Shown piece by piece: positions 11,352 to 23,311 of a stretch of 64,000 nucleotides of DNA; position 1 is the stretch's first letter; the number at the start of each line of letters is the position of its first letter. The notes under the pieces were generated by a model. The model saw nothing but the letters and a program-made list of their open reading frames with translations. It made no database searches and was not told the origin of the DNA. Origin of the DNA: Pinus tabuliformis. Its lineage: Eukaryota; Streptophyta; Pinopsida; Pinales; Pinaceae. Position numbers and translations under genes: made by a program. The stretch lies in contig CM062805.1 of assembly GCA_031772625.1 (NCBI GenBank), forward strand, positions 512,782,102 through 512,846,101, in the 5' to 3' direction.

Positions 11352-13829
11352 GTTTTTTTTTAGGATGAATTGGATACTTTGAGACATTTCTACCACTTCG
11401 ATTCCATGATCACTGACCCATCATGGAAAGTATCATTTTCGTCACTGGAATATAGGTTATGGAAGATCACTTTTTCCATTGCATTATGAATTCTAGCCTC
11501 CATACTGCGATATATTGCCATAGGGTCAACCCCATTGTGTTATGATTCTTAAACCATTTTCACTCACTGACTTATAAAATCATGACATGATGGTAGAGCC
11601 ATCCTTTACATGGGCTTCCTAATTAGATCCTTGCTAGCATATGTTTCCCATGCTCCAAAGATTGTGCAGGCTCTGGAGTCCTCTTTAGTCCCACCATGAA
11701 TTTTGTGATGAAGCTTCACTCTCCTTCTTCTTCGCTATCTTTCTGGATTTATACCCTAGAGGCTCCCACATGTTGATTTGTACTATTGCATTGCATGTTG
11801 ACTATTTGTATATTTTGGCCTTAAGCCGACTTCGCTTGGACTCGTGTATAAGCCAGTTTTTAACCATGCCTTTGTGCAAAATCAAATTTTCAATCACTTA
11901 GCCTCTGCAACTTGACACCTTATGCCCATGGAAAGAACATTTCTTTGAGTGCCATTGACTAGTTTTGTCACCTTACATTGAGCATAGGAATGTTCCACTC
12001 CCGGAAACTAGTGCATATGTATTTAGAAACCTGTTCTTTCCACTATACCATATGCATTCTTTATTGTTTTATAGGGCTTTTAAATATGGAAAAGAAAAAA
12101 AAATTATATATTGCAAAAAAGATCGGGAACGAGACTTTACTTCCATAATTGATGGCAACAAGGGTCAGTTGTGTCACCCTTGAACAAAGCACTCAAAAAA
12201 AGTCTTTCCTCCATCAGTATGGCCTTTAGTTAGACTTAGGAGAGCCATAACCTTGTCATTGAGTCAGTACTCCTTCGGTTGGTTATCTCTTCCAATCATA
12301 TGGAGAGTTTGTTTATGCATCCTGTATGAAAAACTTATACAAAGTTATCATATGTTTCCATATAGTCACATTTGAATTTTGATTTTGTTCAAGGGAAGTC
12401 AAATTGAGTTGTCCTTCCTATGGTGTCCCTTGAATCATTTTTAGTCAGCCATACCTGGTTTGTCTAAGTTGTGTTCAGTATCACATCAGCTATTTTTTCC
12501 TTTGCTCGTGCTAGTTGAGAAGGTCTCTATTCACTTCTTCCTCACGGGTCTTCTCTTATCGACTTCGACAAATTTCTCTGAGAGTAGGCCTAGAGCCACA
12601 CCCTAGCCCTATTTCGATCATTGATAGGTTACCTTATACTCAACATAAATCAGTATCATGGGTCTTTGATTGAGTGGTTTCCCTTGTGTTCGACGTAAGC
12701 TTATATTATCACACACTAGGATTTATGGAGTACCTTAGCTTCTATTTGACCCTATTGGTGGATTTCTCACCTCTATGTCAGCTTTCATTATTGGTTGGTT
12801 TAGAGGGTTTCTATCGTGTGCTAGCCACATCTTGCGTATGCTGGAAATGTGCTTCGATATGGTTACTTTATCTTTAATCATTTGATTCCTTCCAAATTAT
12901 TGGCCTAAGGGTTACACTCATGCTAGATTGATGTGGGATGCCTTAACGCATTCCTTCCAGCAGATCTTTTCCCATTGACTCCAACTCATTTCTCTGGGAA
13001 TAAGGTCTAGATTCCTTTTTCAATACCTTGTGGTTTTTAGTCATCAGTGACAAACTCCTTCGCTATCGACAGTGAAAATACATCAATGTCTCCTGATTGG
13101 TATATTCTCTCAAGTGTTCGACTTCAACTCATTTATTCACACTTGTTAGATTGTACTGAGGTACCTTGACTCTCATAATCATTATCTATTAGTTGTCTCA
13201 CATTTCTTAATGGTATACATCAATGATCGGTAATCAAACGATTTCTCACATGGTTGACTTCAGCTCATTCATTACCATAGTGTAGAAATGTACCATGGCA
13301 GTCGGTGAAGACCTTGGGTTGCAGCAACATTTTTTGGTTCACTTTTTAGTTCCTCCAGTGTTCTGCTAGTGACACCATCCACCTTATATGTTGCAGTTCA
13401 TCTCAACAGCATTTTATATGTTGGAACCCAAGTTGCATGCAGTACCATTATTCCACTTCTTGACTTGGTACTTTGAGGATCAGTTATGTGACATCAGTGA
13501 TTAGATATCTCCTTTGGCATCATTGATCAATTCTTTTATATGTGATATTGTGACATGGCCTTGAAATGTAACTTTTCAGCTATGATCAGATGATCCACTA
13601 TGTATTTCTTAGTTTCCTTTGTACTTGTATACATATTGGATTTGCTCTACACTTGATATGCGGACATGCTTTACTATCTCTAAGCATGGGTATGCCTGTC
13701 TCAGACATGAGCTTTCTTTCTGATCTCTTCCATTAGTTTGGTAGGTTGTAATCTAGTGATATCCTCACATGATCCTTTCAATGCACTTAATACTTTTCGG
13801 CCAACATGTATCCATTATGACCTCATATA
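11352..13829. other. 2.5 kb without recognisable gene
   Basis: Only short random open frames. A poly-A run occurs at about 11,257-11,275. Related phrases recur loosely (compare 12,550-12,600 with 12,970-13,010), suggesting old internal duplication. I assign it to the 3' non-coding region of element 2 by position. Confidence 0.4.
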
Positions 13830-13841
13830 TTAGGGGGCATC

Positions 13842-14750
13842 TGTTATAACATCATTTATCACCCTTTTATACTTAATTCTCTGAGTCAAGGCTTTGGGTA
13901 GCCCTTTCCCTTCAAATTTTGTCCTTTTACTAAAAACATTATTTTAAATTCCATACATGACTCTGCCCTTCAAAAAATGCATAAACACGTGGGTCCATTT
14001 ATACCAAACCTATGTATATAATTTGAAATAAAAAAAATATATAAAGTCCCTATTTTATGGGAAGGGTTTATGGGTTACACAGGAAGCCCACCTATAGGAG
14101 CCTGTGGCCTGACTGTATCCCAACTGAAACAACTATTATGAGGTCGTATAAATACACCTCATGGGAAGGCCTAAGGGGGGAGAAATATAGGATATTGATA
14201 TTATATCCAATTTGTCCTTGATCAAGTTTGATTTATCCTTGTGACTCCTACACTCCCAGGTATAGGAAACCCTTATTTCCTCATAGAGGTGTTCATCTCC
14301 TTTATATGACGTCTATTTGTATGAATTTGAAAGATGATTGTTGAGGCTTGGGTTGGACGGACCCGAAGGAAGGTTTTGCATGGAGTCATGGTCAAATCAG
14401 GTTGTATTCTTCTAGATTTCTTTGTAGACATTAATAAAGAAGCTCTATCTTGTTCCTGATGTTATGATCTTTATGTTTTAATTCATGTTATGATCTAATT
14501 ATGTATGATTTCATGTTTTATATCCATATTCTTATATGATCTAACTTTCATATCTTGAACATGCTTTGAACTACTACTAGTATATATGCTTTTCGGGAAT
14601 GTGTTGTAGGTTTTGAAGCATTGGAGGAAGCAGAGGGTTTAAAACCTTCGAGAACATCTTCAAACGTAGGACCTACACGTACTCTATATTCATCCCTCTT
14701 TAGTAGTTTAAGCATTAGGACTACCTTTTTGCTTGCTTCTTGTTGGTGTA
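13842..14750 (+). repeat. probable 3' LTR of element 2
   Basis: A purine-rich TTAGGGGGCATC (13,830-13,841) precedes TGTTATAACATC at 13,842. A TATA box lies about 305 bp in, and AATAAA occurs near 14,430, the arrangement expected of an LTR. The right end is not defined by a partner copy; I place it before the copia gag remnant that begins near 14,800. Confidence 0.45.
14138..14162 (+). promoter_or_regulatory. TATA box in the loop of an inverted repeat
   Basis: ATGAGGT (14,138-14,144) and ACCTCAT (14,156-14,162) are perfect 7-bp arms. TATAAATA (14,147-14,154) fills the loop. Confidence 0.6.
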
Positions 14751-14849
14751 TGCCCTTCGATTTGTTGGGGTTTTCAACCCAGACCCTAGTGTGTTTTATC
14801 TCAGAACAACTTGATCTTTTTCACTCTTCTAGTTTCTTGTATTGTTGGG

Positions 14850-15560
14850 ATAGTCACTCTTGTAGTGACCCTTCTTATGACATTGATAGCATTCTACCTT
14901 AGACATGTCAACTTTCTTCGTTGGTCATGTTGATTTCTTTCCTTTATGTTGAGAAATGTAGGCATTTGATACTCCATTAGGATTAGAAACTAAAGAGATC
15001 CTCAATTCTTCTTGAATTTAGGGTGTCCATAGTTCTTCATAAGTGGGAGCTTCCTTCCAACTGTTAAGTCCTACAGAAAATGCACCCCAAGTAGGTGGCA
15101 ATCCTAATAGAGTAGTGATCATGAGTTCTTTTTCTGGAATAGTTTCATCAATGGCCAAAAGATCAACCATGATTATTACTATCTTCATAAAGAAGGAGGC
15201 CACTATGTCTTCTTTAGTCATCTTTGTGGTCCTTAGCTCATTCTTCAAACTTGGTACTTGACCAATGTTCTTAATAGTGAATAACTATGACAAGGATTCA
15301 TATATTTCCTGATCATGATTGATGTTGGCTATGAATGGGACATGGTTGTCCTTTATTCGTTCTACAATTAGATTCATGGCACCGATTCTAGTTCCCTGAA
15401 TTTCACTTTGCTAGCATCCCTTGAGTCGTCTGTAGGTTTCTTTACTTTTCCTTTAACCAAGTGTAGTACCTTGTTCTTTTCAAGGATGAGGTCAAACCTC
15501 TTCTTCCAGGAACTATAGTTTGAGGCTCCTTCAAGTCTGTTCTCTCCCTTTATTGTGTTA
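14850..15560 (-). pseudogene. copia gag (UBN2-type), broken
   Basis: The minus-strand reading includes SNYSSWKKRFDLILEKNKV near 15,470-15,530 and the block MKNELRTTKMTKEDIVASFF / ELMITTLLGLPPTWGAF at 15,018-15,248, typical of copia Gag proteins of the UBN2 family. Further on is a zinc knuckle, CYQCHKKGHYKSDY, near 14,845-14,890, whose last Cys has become Tyr. Stops and frame changes separate the blocks. Gag would form the virus-like particle and bind RNA. Confidence 0.8.
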
Positions 15561-15662
15561 GAGATATTCCTTTAATATATTAGATTCCTTCCCTAAGATA
15601 ATCCTTTTATATGGTTCCCTGATCAAGTGCTTAAGACTGCATTTTTCTTCTTTCTCACCAAA

Positions 15663-15674
15663 GCTTTGATACCA
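15663..15674 (-). other. primer-binding site of copia element
   Basis: The minus strand reads TGGTATCAAAGC directly inside the LTR, one mismatch from the initiator tRNA-Met complement TGGTATCAGAGC used by most plant copia elements. Confidence 0.75.
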
Positions 15675-16584
15675 TGTTAGAAAGTCAGAAAGGCAGAAAT
15701 ATTTTCTTATTCTTGATAATTACTTTTGATGTTCTTTATTTTTTATTACAATTATTTATATCTTCCCTCTTTTAGTTCACCAAGTAATTACAAAAGTGAA
15801 ATCACATAGATGCAGGCACTATGCCAGGGAAAAACACCCGTAGAGGGGAAAACCCAGTCAAAATTTTCTTCCTTTCAATAGTATTCGTTGAGACTCTTCA
15901 CCCTAGACAAAGACCAGACCTTCCCTCCACACTAGTTTAGCCTCCCATATCTTTGACCTCTCTTCCAGCAACTTAGACTATGTAGCTGATTCTAGCATCC
16001 AAGAGCTTTTGACATCAACAAAACTTGGAAGAGTTCGATATCCCAATCTAGGGCACGAAAGAGAGAGATACAGGCACCAAATTTTTGTTTTTCTTCTTCT
16101 CCTTATACTCCACCAAACTCACACTTCCTTTGGCTTCCTGGCTTCGTACTTCGCACTTCCCAACTTCCTTAGAGATATCAAACTTGCTTCAGATGAAGTG
16201 CTCCAAATAAATTCCACTTGCTTGTATTTATAGGATTCAAGGCAGGTCGAATTGACACCCTTAGGCTAACTTGATATATTCTAGGCCGACTTGATGTGGA
16301 GGATACATAAATTACATTTGACTCAATACTTAACCTTTTTACATGATTCAAAAACCAAATAAGGGTCTCTTTAAAAGTACAATGATTCTATTGACTAAGA
16401 ATAAATCCTAGAAGTCCTCAATGGGGACTTTTACCTAAAACATGGTGACCCAAGCATGAAACCCATGCTTTAATAAGTCACAATAGTAATAATAAAATTT
16501 ATTTTCTTTATTATTTTGACAAGTACATTACAAGATGACTCAAATACATTAAATGAAGACCGAACCTAGTTACATTTTCCAACA
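15675..16584 (-). repeat. 5' LTR of copia element
   Basis: The 910-bp segment starts TGTTAG and ends CCAACA. The minus-strand TATA box is at 16,225-16,232 (TATTTATA on the plus strand). The inner end is fixed by the primer-binding site and the outer end by the start of Athila LTR homology. Confidence 0.7.
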
Positions 16585-17102
16585 AATATTTGTATCCAAG
16601 TCATGATATGCCTTCTATGATGTGCTACAATGTCCCTGGAACCCTATGGATGTAATTTAGAAGCATAGAGACCAAGTAGATTCTTTGACAGAGTTTGATG
16701 TAGAAATTTCCCTTTTCCTGTAGAATCAACATTTACCGTTTGCAAGATTTTACTTCAGTTTTGTGTTTTTTGTATTTGTACAATAGAATATATATGTTTT
16801 CATTTCATTATAGTTAGGATGGTTTACCTTCCTTCATTCTAATTAGCATATTTTTACTTTTTTTATTTCATTCCTTACAATTTCATGATTTTCTTGTAGC
16901 ATATAATAGTTGGAACAGTCTCTATGTAACCGAATCTCATCTCAACACTTGCACCCATATAAAATTCAACAAAATAAATATATAGTCACTAATTACACAT
17001 ATAGTGTTGACCACTCCTAAGTTTGTATGAACCCCAAGTTGACAATTGAAGCTAAGCCCATTAGGAGTTGTAACATTGTTACTGCAATACTAAAGGCCAT
17101 CA
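16585..17102 (+). repeat. 3' part of Athila-like 5' LTR
   Basis: Aligns along its length with 35,264-35,783 (shared anchors include TAGAGACCAAGTA, TTTCATTTCATTA and GGAGTTG near the end) and ends GCCATCA. The first 1.1 kb of this LTR is missing because the copia LTR begins exactly where the homology stops. Confidence 0.8.
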
Positions 17103-17107
17103 CCTTT

Positions 17108-17124
17108 TGGCACCATTATTGGGG
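17108..17124 (+). other. primer-binding site, tRNA-Asp type, decayed
   Basis: TGGCACCATTATTGGGG lies six bases after the LTR end. It matches the tRNA-Asp complement used by Athila/Tat elements except at a few positions, all transitions, as expected from methyl-cytosine decay. Confidence 0.7.
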
Positions 17125-17399
17125 AGGTGTCTAAGTATGTACAATCTTCTTCCATATTTGACTTGTTATTTCTCTCATTCACTTTCAAGAAAAATAAAAA
17201 TAGATTTAGAATGTTCATTTCGAAAAAAGATCGAAAACAAAAAAATATATTTCCTTCTTTTATGCCTTGAACAATTAGGGATAGAACATGAAAATTCATA
17301 CCAAAAACACCCACTTCCACTAGAAACTAACCTATATTTCTAACTACGAGCCTCCCACCTTAGCCATAGGAACTATTGGGACCAATTTGGTGAGAAATC

Positions 17400-18900
17400 T
17401 AAGATATTTGAGGAGCTTGCAGAAGGATAATACCTTCACAACCCACCAACACCATGGTTGAAAATAGAAAACTAGAAGTGTTTAGATTCCCTATAAAAAA
17501 CAAACAGAGAGGCCAAAATGAAAAACATATATCCATAAGTTATCCTGCACTTCTATGTTCTAATCACATAAGATCCTGACACTTTCATTTTTGAGCTTGT
17601 TATAGTGTTTGGGACTTATGATTACATAATTGATTAGTAAAAGTTGAAATTGTTCCCTTCTACTCTGAAGGATGTAACCCTTCATTGGTTCATAAGCCTA
17701 GAAGGGGACAACATCACTTCATAGGAGAAAATGTAACAAGCCTTCAATGACAAGTACTAGTATTATTTTAGAGTAAGAGACATCAAAGAAAATATATTTA
17801 GAATGATTCAAGGAGTATATGAATCTCAAGAAAATTTTGAGGAAAGATTTCAGTTGAGTTACTGAAGAGCATACAACTACATCATGGATCCAGATTGATT
17901 GAAGTTAGTCCTACTACAAGGATTCAGAGAATAACTAATGGATAAATTCAACTTATTAGCCAATCGTGAAATATATAAGGTTAGTTATGATTCTATCAAA
18001 ATGGTATTAAAAAATCACCAAGGTCTACTAGAAAAAGAGGTAGAGTAAACAAAATTTTGGGGGATCCCTCTTTCTCCTCCTTGATTACTAAAAATGACGT
18101 AGGAGGTATGCTAGAGGACATGAACACTGATATCTTATACATATTTTCTATGAGGATAGATACACTACAAACTATGAGGAAACAATAAGAAGTAGAAATT
18201 CCATTAGCTACATTTTTCCCTAAATGCACTAAAATGCATCCTATGAATGAGTATCCTTTAGATATCATAGAAATATGTTCTATATGTGAATAAAATAACA
18301 TGACTGAAAAATGTCCATATCTGTAAGGTTCAAAGGTAATATACTCAAGAGTAGAAGGGAGTATGGAGAAACTATGCTTTGTCAATAGAAAAAGGCCACA
18401 ATCCTCCAAGTATTTTCAACAAGGTATGAACTACCCCTCTCCTTTCAATATGAATAATAATGCACATTATCAACCTTGTCCCCTCCTAACCCTTCAACCT
18501 TCTCTATGCCTACTCCATGGCATTATTCTCTCCAAATTGTTATTCCTCCTTTTCAGCAATATCCACATCAACCTCCTCAATGGGGTAATCAATATTCAAG
18601 ATGGAATCCTTAGGCATCCCAACCACCCTCCTTGATGCCTCCTCCTCCTCAACCACAAGTACCCAAAGATAATCCTCCAAAAAAAACCTCGTATGTCTAC
18701 CCAACTAAATCCAAATTCCAACAATAAGCAATCTCAATGAGTTTAGAATGGAGAATCTGCCTATCCAAATATGCTAAATATATTTAAGAGATAAACCTTA
18801 GGTCAAGGAAGGTCCTTCTTGATGCTCATCCACCTTCTAGAACAACAATCCTAGAGAATTAGAAGGAATATATCATATGTCAAGTCACCCAAAAAAAGTC
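17400..18900 (+). pseudogene. gag of Athila-like element, broken
   Basis: Multiple open pieces in one general reading: KLKLFPSTLKDVTLHWFISL near 17,640-17,700 (Gag domain core), then IFRMIQGVYESQENFEERFQ near 17,797-17,856, YIMDPD, and LKLVLLQGFRE near 17,900. A degenerate Cys-rich block (NEYPLDIIEICSICE followed by MTEKCPYL, 18,246-18,326) stands where Athila-type Gag has its zinc-binding region. A Pro/Gln-rich tail follows to about 18,700. Many stops are present. I see nothing else coding in the leader 17,125-17,400. Confidence 0.7.
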
Positions 18901-18999
18901 TCCATATCCTAAAAGGATGATGTTAATTTGGAAGCTCAGTTACAAATTCCAACCATGGGACAAGATTCCTCATTTCGAGAGGACCAATTTTTACTATTG

Positions 19000-19691
19000 A
19001 AGTGCTCAATTTGGACAAGGGAAAGTGTATTTTTGAATTAAGCTCAACATGTGCATATTTGATTAGGTCGGACCAAAATATAAATCGGACACCAATGGAT
19101 GGCTATAAATACAAGTCAAGTGACCCTCATTTGGATATCATCATGAAGAATTCTTCTATTCTTCATTCTTTGGTTTGGCTTACACGGGTCTGAGATGGTT
19201 TGTGGAAGTTCGCTCGCACATGTCTGCGATTATAGAGTCTCAAGCTTACATGTGTGTTAGGGTTTTGGTTTCCAACCATAGCCATGACAAAAAAAAATTT
19301 CATTCACAACCAAAAACACACAAGATCACGTCTGCAGTTGCAGCGTATCAGTTGCATGTGTGTCTCTCCCTGCATGTAATTGGGACCTAGGGTTTGGTTT
19401 TATCAGTTGACCCCAGATTTTGTTCATTGACAGTAGGGTTCGGTAGTTAACCAAAGACAATGATAGTTGATCATAGGCTTTCAAATCAAGTTTTTGATTA
19501 TTACCATTGCTGGGTTCATCTCATGAATGTTGTGTAACTGATTTTGCTAGATAGGAATATGGTTGAAATATGGATCATTGTACTCTCTTTTGTTGAATCA
19601 TTCAATGACAATTAAATAAGAAGAAGAATTTGAAAGGGTTTTCCCTGTAGTGGGTTTTTCCCTTGTCTCCGACCAAATCTTGGTGTATCTA
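19000..19691 (+). repeat. candidate copia-type LTR, left part
   Basis: TATAAATA at 19,104-19,111 is followed by GGGTTTTGG-type and GGGTTTTCCCTGTAGTGGGTT-type runs and ATCTTGGTGT, typical of the R-U5 region of plant copia LTRs. The pattern continues after the chromovirus at 25,590 (TGTGAATGCTTTTC) to about 25,690. It may be a solo LTR that had inserted into the Athila-like element first. The ends are not defined. Confidence 0.35.
19687..19691. repeat. target-site duplication ATCTA, left
   Basis: ATCTA directly precedes the left LTR of the chromovirus and is repeated at 25,585-25,589. Confidence 0.85.
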
Positions 19692-20025
19692 TTTTATGAA
19701 ACCAACTCAAGCAAAATATAGAAAAGATAGATGAACGCCTTAAAATTCAACCTCTTCGAGGGGGCAACCTCCTTTACATTACATAAATGAACAATTCTTG
19801 GATGATTCAAATGACAAAACCTCCTTTCTATATATAGGAGTCTAAGGAGTCACAATATAACCTAGCCGACCTAACAATAATAATATAAAGCCACAAAAAT
19901 AACAATAGAGGGATTCTATGGGGCACAGTAATAACAATATGGGGATAATAGGGGCACAACAATATTAATAAGGGGTACAACTACAATAGTAATGGGGTAA
20001 TCACTAGTATTATAGGGACCCAACA
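19692..20025 (-). repeat. 3' LTR of chromovirus
   Basis: 334 bp, the same length as the copy at 25,251-25,584. Its plus-strand start reads TTTTATG where the other copy has TGTTATG, so the terminal TG has mutated; the other end is intact (AACA). Confidence 0.92.
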
Positions 20026-20039
20026 TGCCCCTCTCCTTC
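20026..20039 (-). other. polypurine tract of chromovirus
   Basis: The minus strand reads GAAGGAGAGGGGCA directly before the 3' LTR. Confidence 0.8.
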
Positions 20040-20054
20040 AAAAAAGTGTTGTCC

Positions 20055-23000
20055 TCAATGCTTGAGAAGTTCTGGATGCTTCTGTATAAAATTCTCATCC
20101 TCCCATGTGGAATGTTCAGCGGATAAGTTCTTCCACTTGATAAGATACTCCAAAATTGATTGATTTCGTAGCTGTCGACTCCTTGTTTCTGTGACTGCTT
20201 CTGGATCCAATATAATTTTTCCTTCCTCGTCAAGTTCTAGCAATATTGTTTGAACTAGGAGCTTGTCGCCTATAACCTTCTTTAAACATGAAACATGGAA
20301 AACTGGGTGAAATCGAGAAGCTGCAGGAAGCTCCAATTTGTATGCCATAGTACCAATCTTTTGCAACACCTTGTATGGACCATAATACTTTGGTGATAAT
20401 TTATTATCCTTCTTAGCTTGCTTGAGGGACATTTGCTTATATGGTTGTAGCCGTAGGAATACCCAATCACCTACATCAAAACTTCTTTCGCTACGATGTT
20501 GATCTGCCTGTTGTTTCATTCTATTCTGTGCCAACACGAGGTTATCCTTTAAGAGTTGGAGGACTTGTTGTTGATGTTCAATGTGATGTTCCACTGCTTG
20601 AACCTTAGAATTTTCTCTTAAATATGATGTGATGGATGGTGGCTGATACCCATAAAGTGCCATAAATGGGGTCATTTTTGTTGCTGTATGGAAGGAAGTG
20701 TTATACCACCATTCAGCCAGAGGCAACCATTTGACCCATTGTGTCTGTTTATCAGATACAAAGCAACGAAGATATCCTTCCAAACATTTGTTTACTATCT
20801 CACTTTGCCCATCAGATTGAGGATGATAAGATGAGCTATGAGCTAACTGAGTACCAAGATAAGAAAATAATTCTGTCCAAAAATTTCCAGTGAAATGGGA
20901 TCTCTGTCACTTACAATAATCTTTGGGTTTCCATGTAGCTTTTGAATTGTTTCCATAAATGCAGTAGAAACTGTACTGGCTTTAAATGGATGTGATAATG
21001 CACAAAAGTGTGCATACTTGGTAAGTCTGTCAACTACCACCATGATGACACTCTTTCCCTCAGACTTGGGTAAACCTGTGATAAAATCCATTGAAACCTC
21101 CTCCCAATGTTGGCTTGGAATGGATAAAGGTTGTAATAGACCTGGTGTCTTAATTGTTTCACCTTTATTTTGTTGGCAAACCAAACATTCCGCCACAAAA
21201 TTTTGAATATCTGATTTAAGGCCATCCCAAAAAAATTCCTTCTTAACCCTGTGGTAAGTTTTTAAAAATCCTGAGTGCCCTCCTAAGGGAGAAGTGTGCA
21301 ATTCCATAAGAATCTTTTGTTTTAGCTGGGAATTCTTACAGAGGTATAAGCGATCTTTGTACCATAACGAATCATTTTTCCAGCTAAATGTATCAGACAT
21401 ATTGTGATCTTCTTGTAACTTTCGAATAAGTTCCCACACTTCTTGGTCATTCTTCCATTCCTCCCTTGCTTCGTTTATCCAATCTGGTTGGATAATAGAA
21501 ATGATGCACAACAATGCTTCCACATCCTCATCCTTTCTTGAGAGTGCATCTGCCACCACATTTGTCTTCCCTTTTTTGTAGATGATTTCAAAGTCATAAC
21601 CCAACATCTTTGTGACCCACTTTTGTTTCTCTTTAGAGGATAATCTTTGTTCTAAAAAGTATTTAAGGCTATCATGATCCGTTTTTACCTTGAAGTGTCT
21701 TCCCATTAGGTAGGGTCACCATTTCTTAAGTGCATGGAGTATTGCCAACATTTCCTTCTCATAAATAGCTTTGTGTAAAAACTTTCCCTTGATTGGACGA
21801 CTTTCAAAAGCAATGGGTCTTTCATCTTGCATTAAAACAACACCAATTCCATTTCCTGAAGCATCACATTCCACAATAAAGGTTTTTGTGAAGTCCGGTG
21901 TAGCTAAGACCGGTGCTTGGCACATTGCCTCTTTAAGATGTTTGAATGCCTTTGTTGCTTCTGGAGTCCATGAAAATGCATCTTTCTTCAATAATGTTGT
22001 TAGAGGTGCTGCTATTCTCCCATAATTCTTAACAAACTTGCGATAATACCCTGTCAACCCGAGAAATCCTCGCAGATGCTTTATGGATGTGGGGATTTTC
22101 CATTCCTTAATGGCTTTAATTTTGCTAGGGTCTACCTTAACTCCTTCATGAGATACAATATGACCCAGATATTCCACCTCTTGTACTCCAAAGAAACATT
22201 TGGATCTTTTTGCATATAATTGTTTCTCCTCCAATAGTTGTAGCACCCTGTCAACATGTTCAACATGATCCTTCCAAGACTTGTTGTAGATTAGTATATC
22301 ATCAAAAAATACTAACACAAATTTTCTAAGGAATGGTTTGAAAATTGAATTCATCAAACCTTGAAATGTTGAAGGTGCATTGGTAAGGCCAAAAGGCATG
22401 ACCAAAAATTCATAATGACCCTCATGAGTTCTAAATGTTGTTTTCGTAATGTCTTCAATCTTCATTCTAATTTGATGATATCCTGAACGAAGATCCAACT
22501 TGGTGAAGTAAATTGATCCATGCAATTCATCTAGTAATTCATCAATGACAGGAATGGGAAACTTATCTTTAATAGTGAGCTTGTTGAGCTCCCTATAATC
22601 CAGACACATGCGCCATGATCCATCCTTCTTGTGCACCAATACTACTGGAGCAGAGAAAGAACTTTGACTTGGTTGAATTATACCAGCCTCTAGCATTTCT
22701 GCAACCATACATTCAATTTCACTCTTTTGGGCATAGGGATATCTGTACGGCCTGATGTTTGGAGGAACACTTCCTGGAATCAGATGAATAGCATGATCAT
22801 GATCACGAATAGGTGGGAGACCTTTGGGAGTCTCAAATACCTTGGAATGATTGTCCAAGACTTTTTGGAGATCTGGAGAAATAGATGATTCCAATGTGGA
22901 AACATCTAGCGAACATAATTGTGCAATTACACCTCTTTATTCCTTTTTTAGAAGCTTTGTCATACCATTAGAGCTGATTATCTTTCCCAGTTTCCCTGCA

Positions 23001-23311
23001 ATACCCCTTAATTCAACTTCCTTTCCTTCCACAGAAAATTTCATGAAAATTTCTTGAAAATTAAAAGCTATTGTACCCAAGGATTGTAGCCATTGGACTC
23101 CTAGTACAACATCAGCACCTCCCATTGGAATGGAAAGCATTGGGCTAGTCAATACATATTCTCCCATGGATAGCTTGATATTATGGCACTTTCCAGAGCA
23201 ATTTATTGTTCCTCCATTTGCAACCATCACTTGACACTCTGGTGCTGGATATAAGAAGCAATTCAATTCTCTTACTACCTTACAATGAATAAAATTGTGG
23301 GTACTTCCTTA
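20055..23311 (-). pseudogene. pol: chromovirus pol: PR-RT-RNaseH-IN-chromodomain
   Basis: One minus-strand frame, broken in a few places. The protease follows the TAA at 23,309-23,311, which falls between the catalytic Asp and Gly (D, stop, GSTHNF); LSIPMGGADVVLGVQWL is the second protease block. After a TAA at 22,937 comes reverse transcriptase (22,894-21,900) with [44 protein letters not shown] and the catalytic LVFFDDIL. RNase H follows ([16 protein letters not shown]) with a TGA at 21,716. Integrase has the HHCC zinc domain, MDFITGLP, VSDRD and SYHPQSDGQSE. A one-base frameshift near 20,890-20,905 separates the second Asp from the catalytic Glu. The C-terminus is a chromodomain (ILEYLIKWKNLSAEHSTWED, about 20,100-20,180), thought to steer insertion to particular chromatin. 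Confidence 0.93.

Larger units (their letters stand above)
8091..14750 (+). mobile_element. Ty3/gypsy element 2 (Tat-like), 3' half
   Basis: Directly after the LTR of element 1 comes the middle of a different gypsy integrase, followed by a second RNase H, an antisense ORF, 2.5 kb of non-coding DNA and what looks like a polypurine tract and 3' LTR. The gag, protease and reverse transcriptase of this element are not in the window. The simplest reading is that element 1 inserted into the pol region of element 2. The right end is placed only roughly. Confidence 0.6.
14755..16584 (-). mobile_element. Ty1/copia element, gag and 5' LTR only
   Basis: On the minus strand the order is 5' LTR (right), primer-binding site, gag with zinc knuckle, then a break near 14,750 where element 2 abuts. 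Pol and the 3' LTR are absent from the window. At its right end it is embedded in the 5' LTR of the Athila-like element: sequence homologous to that element's 3' LTR starts immediately at 16,585. Confidence 0.75.

Noticed and set aside
21716-22894. Endogenous pararetrovirus RT
   Set aside because: Integrase, chromodomain, LTRs and a 5-bp target duplication show a Ty3/gypsy chromovirus.
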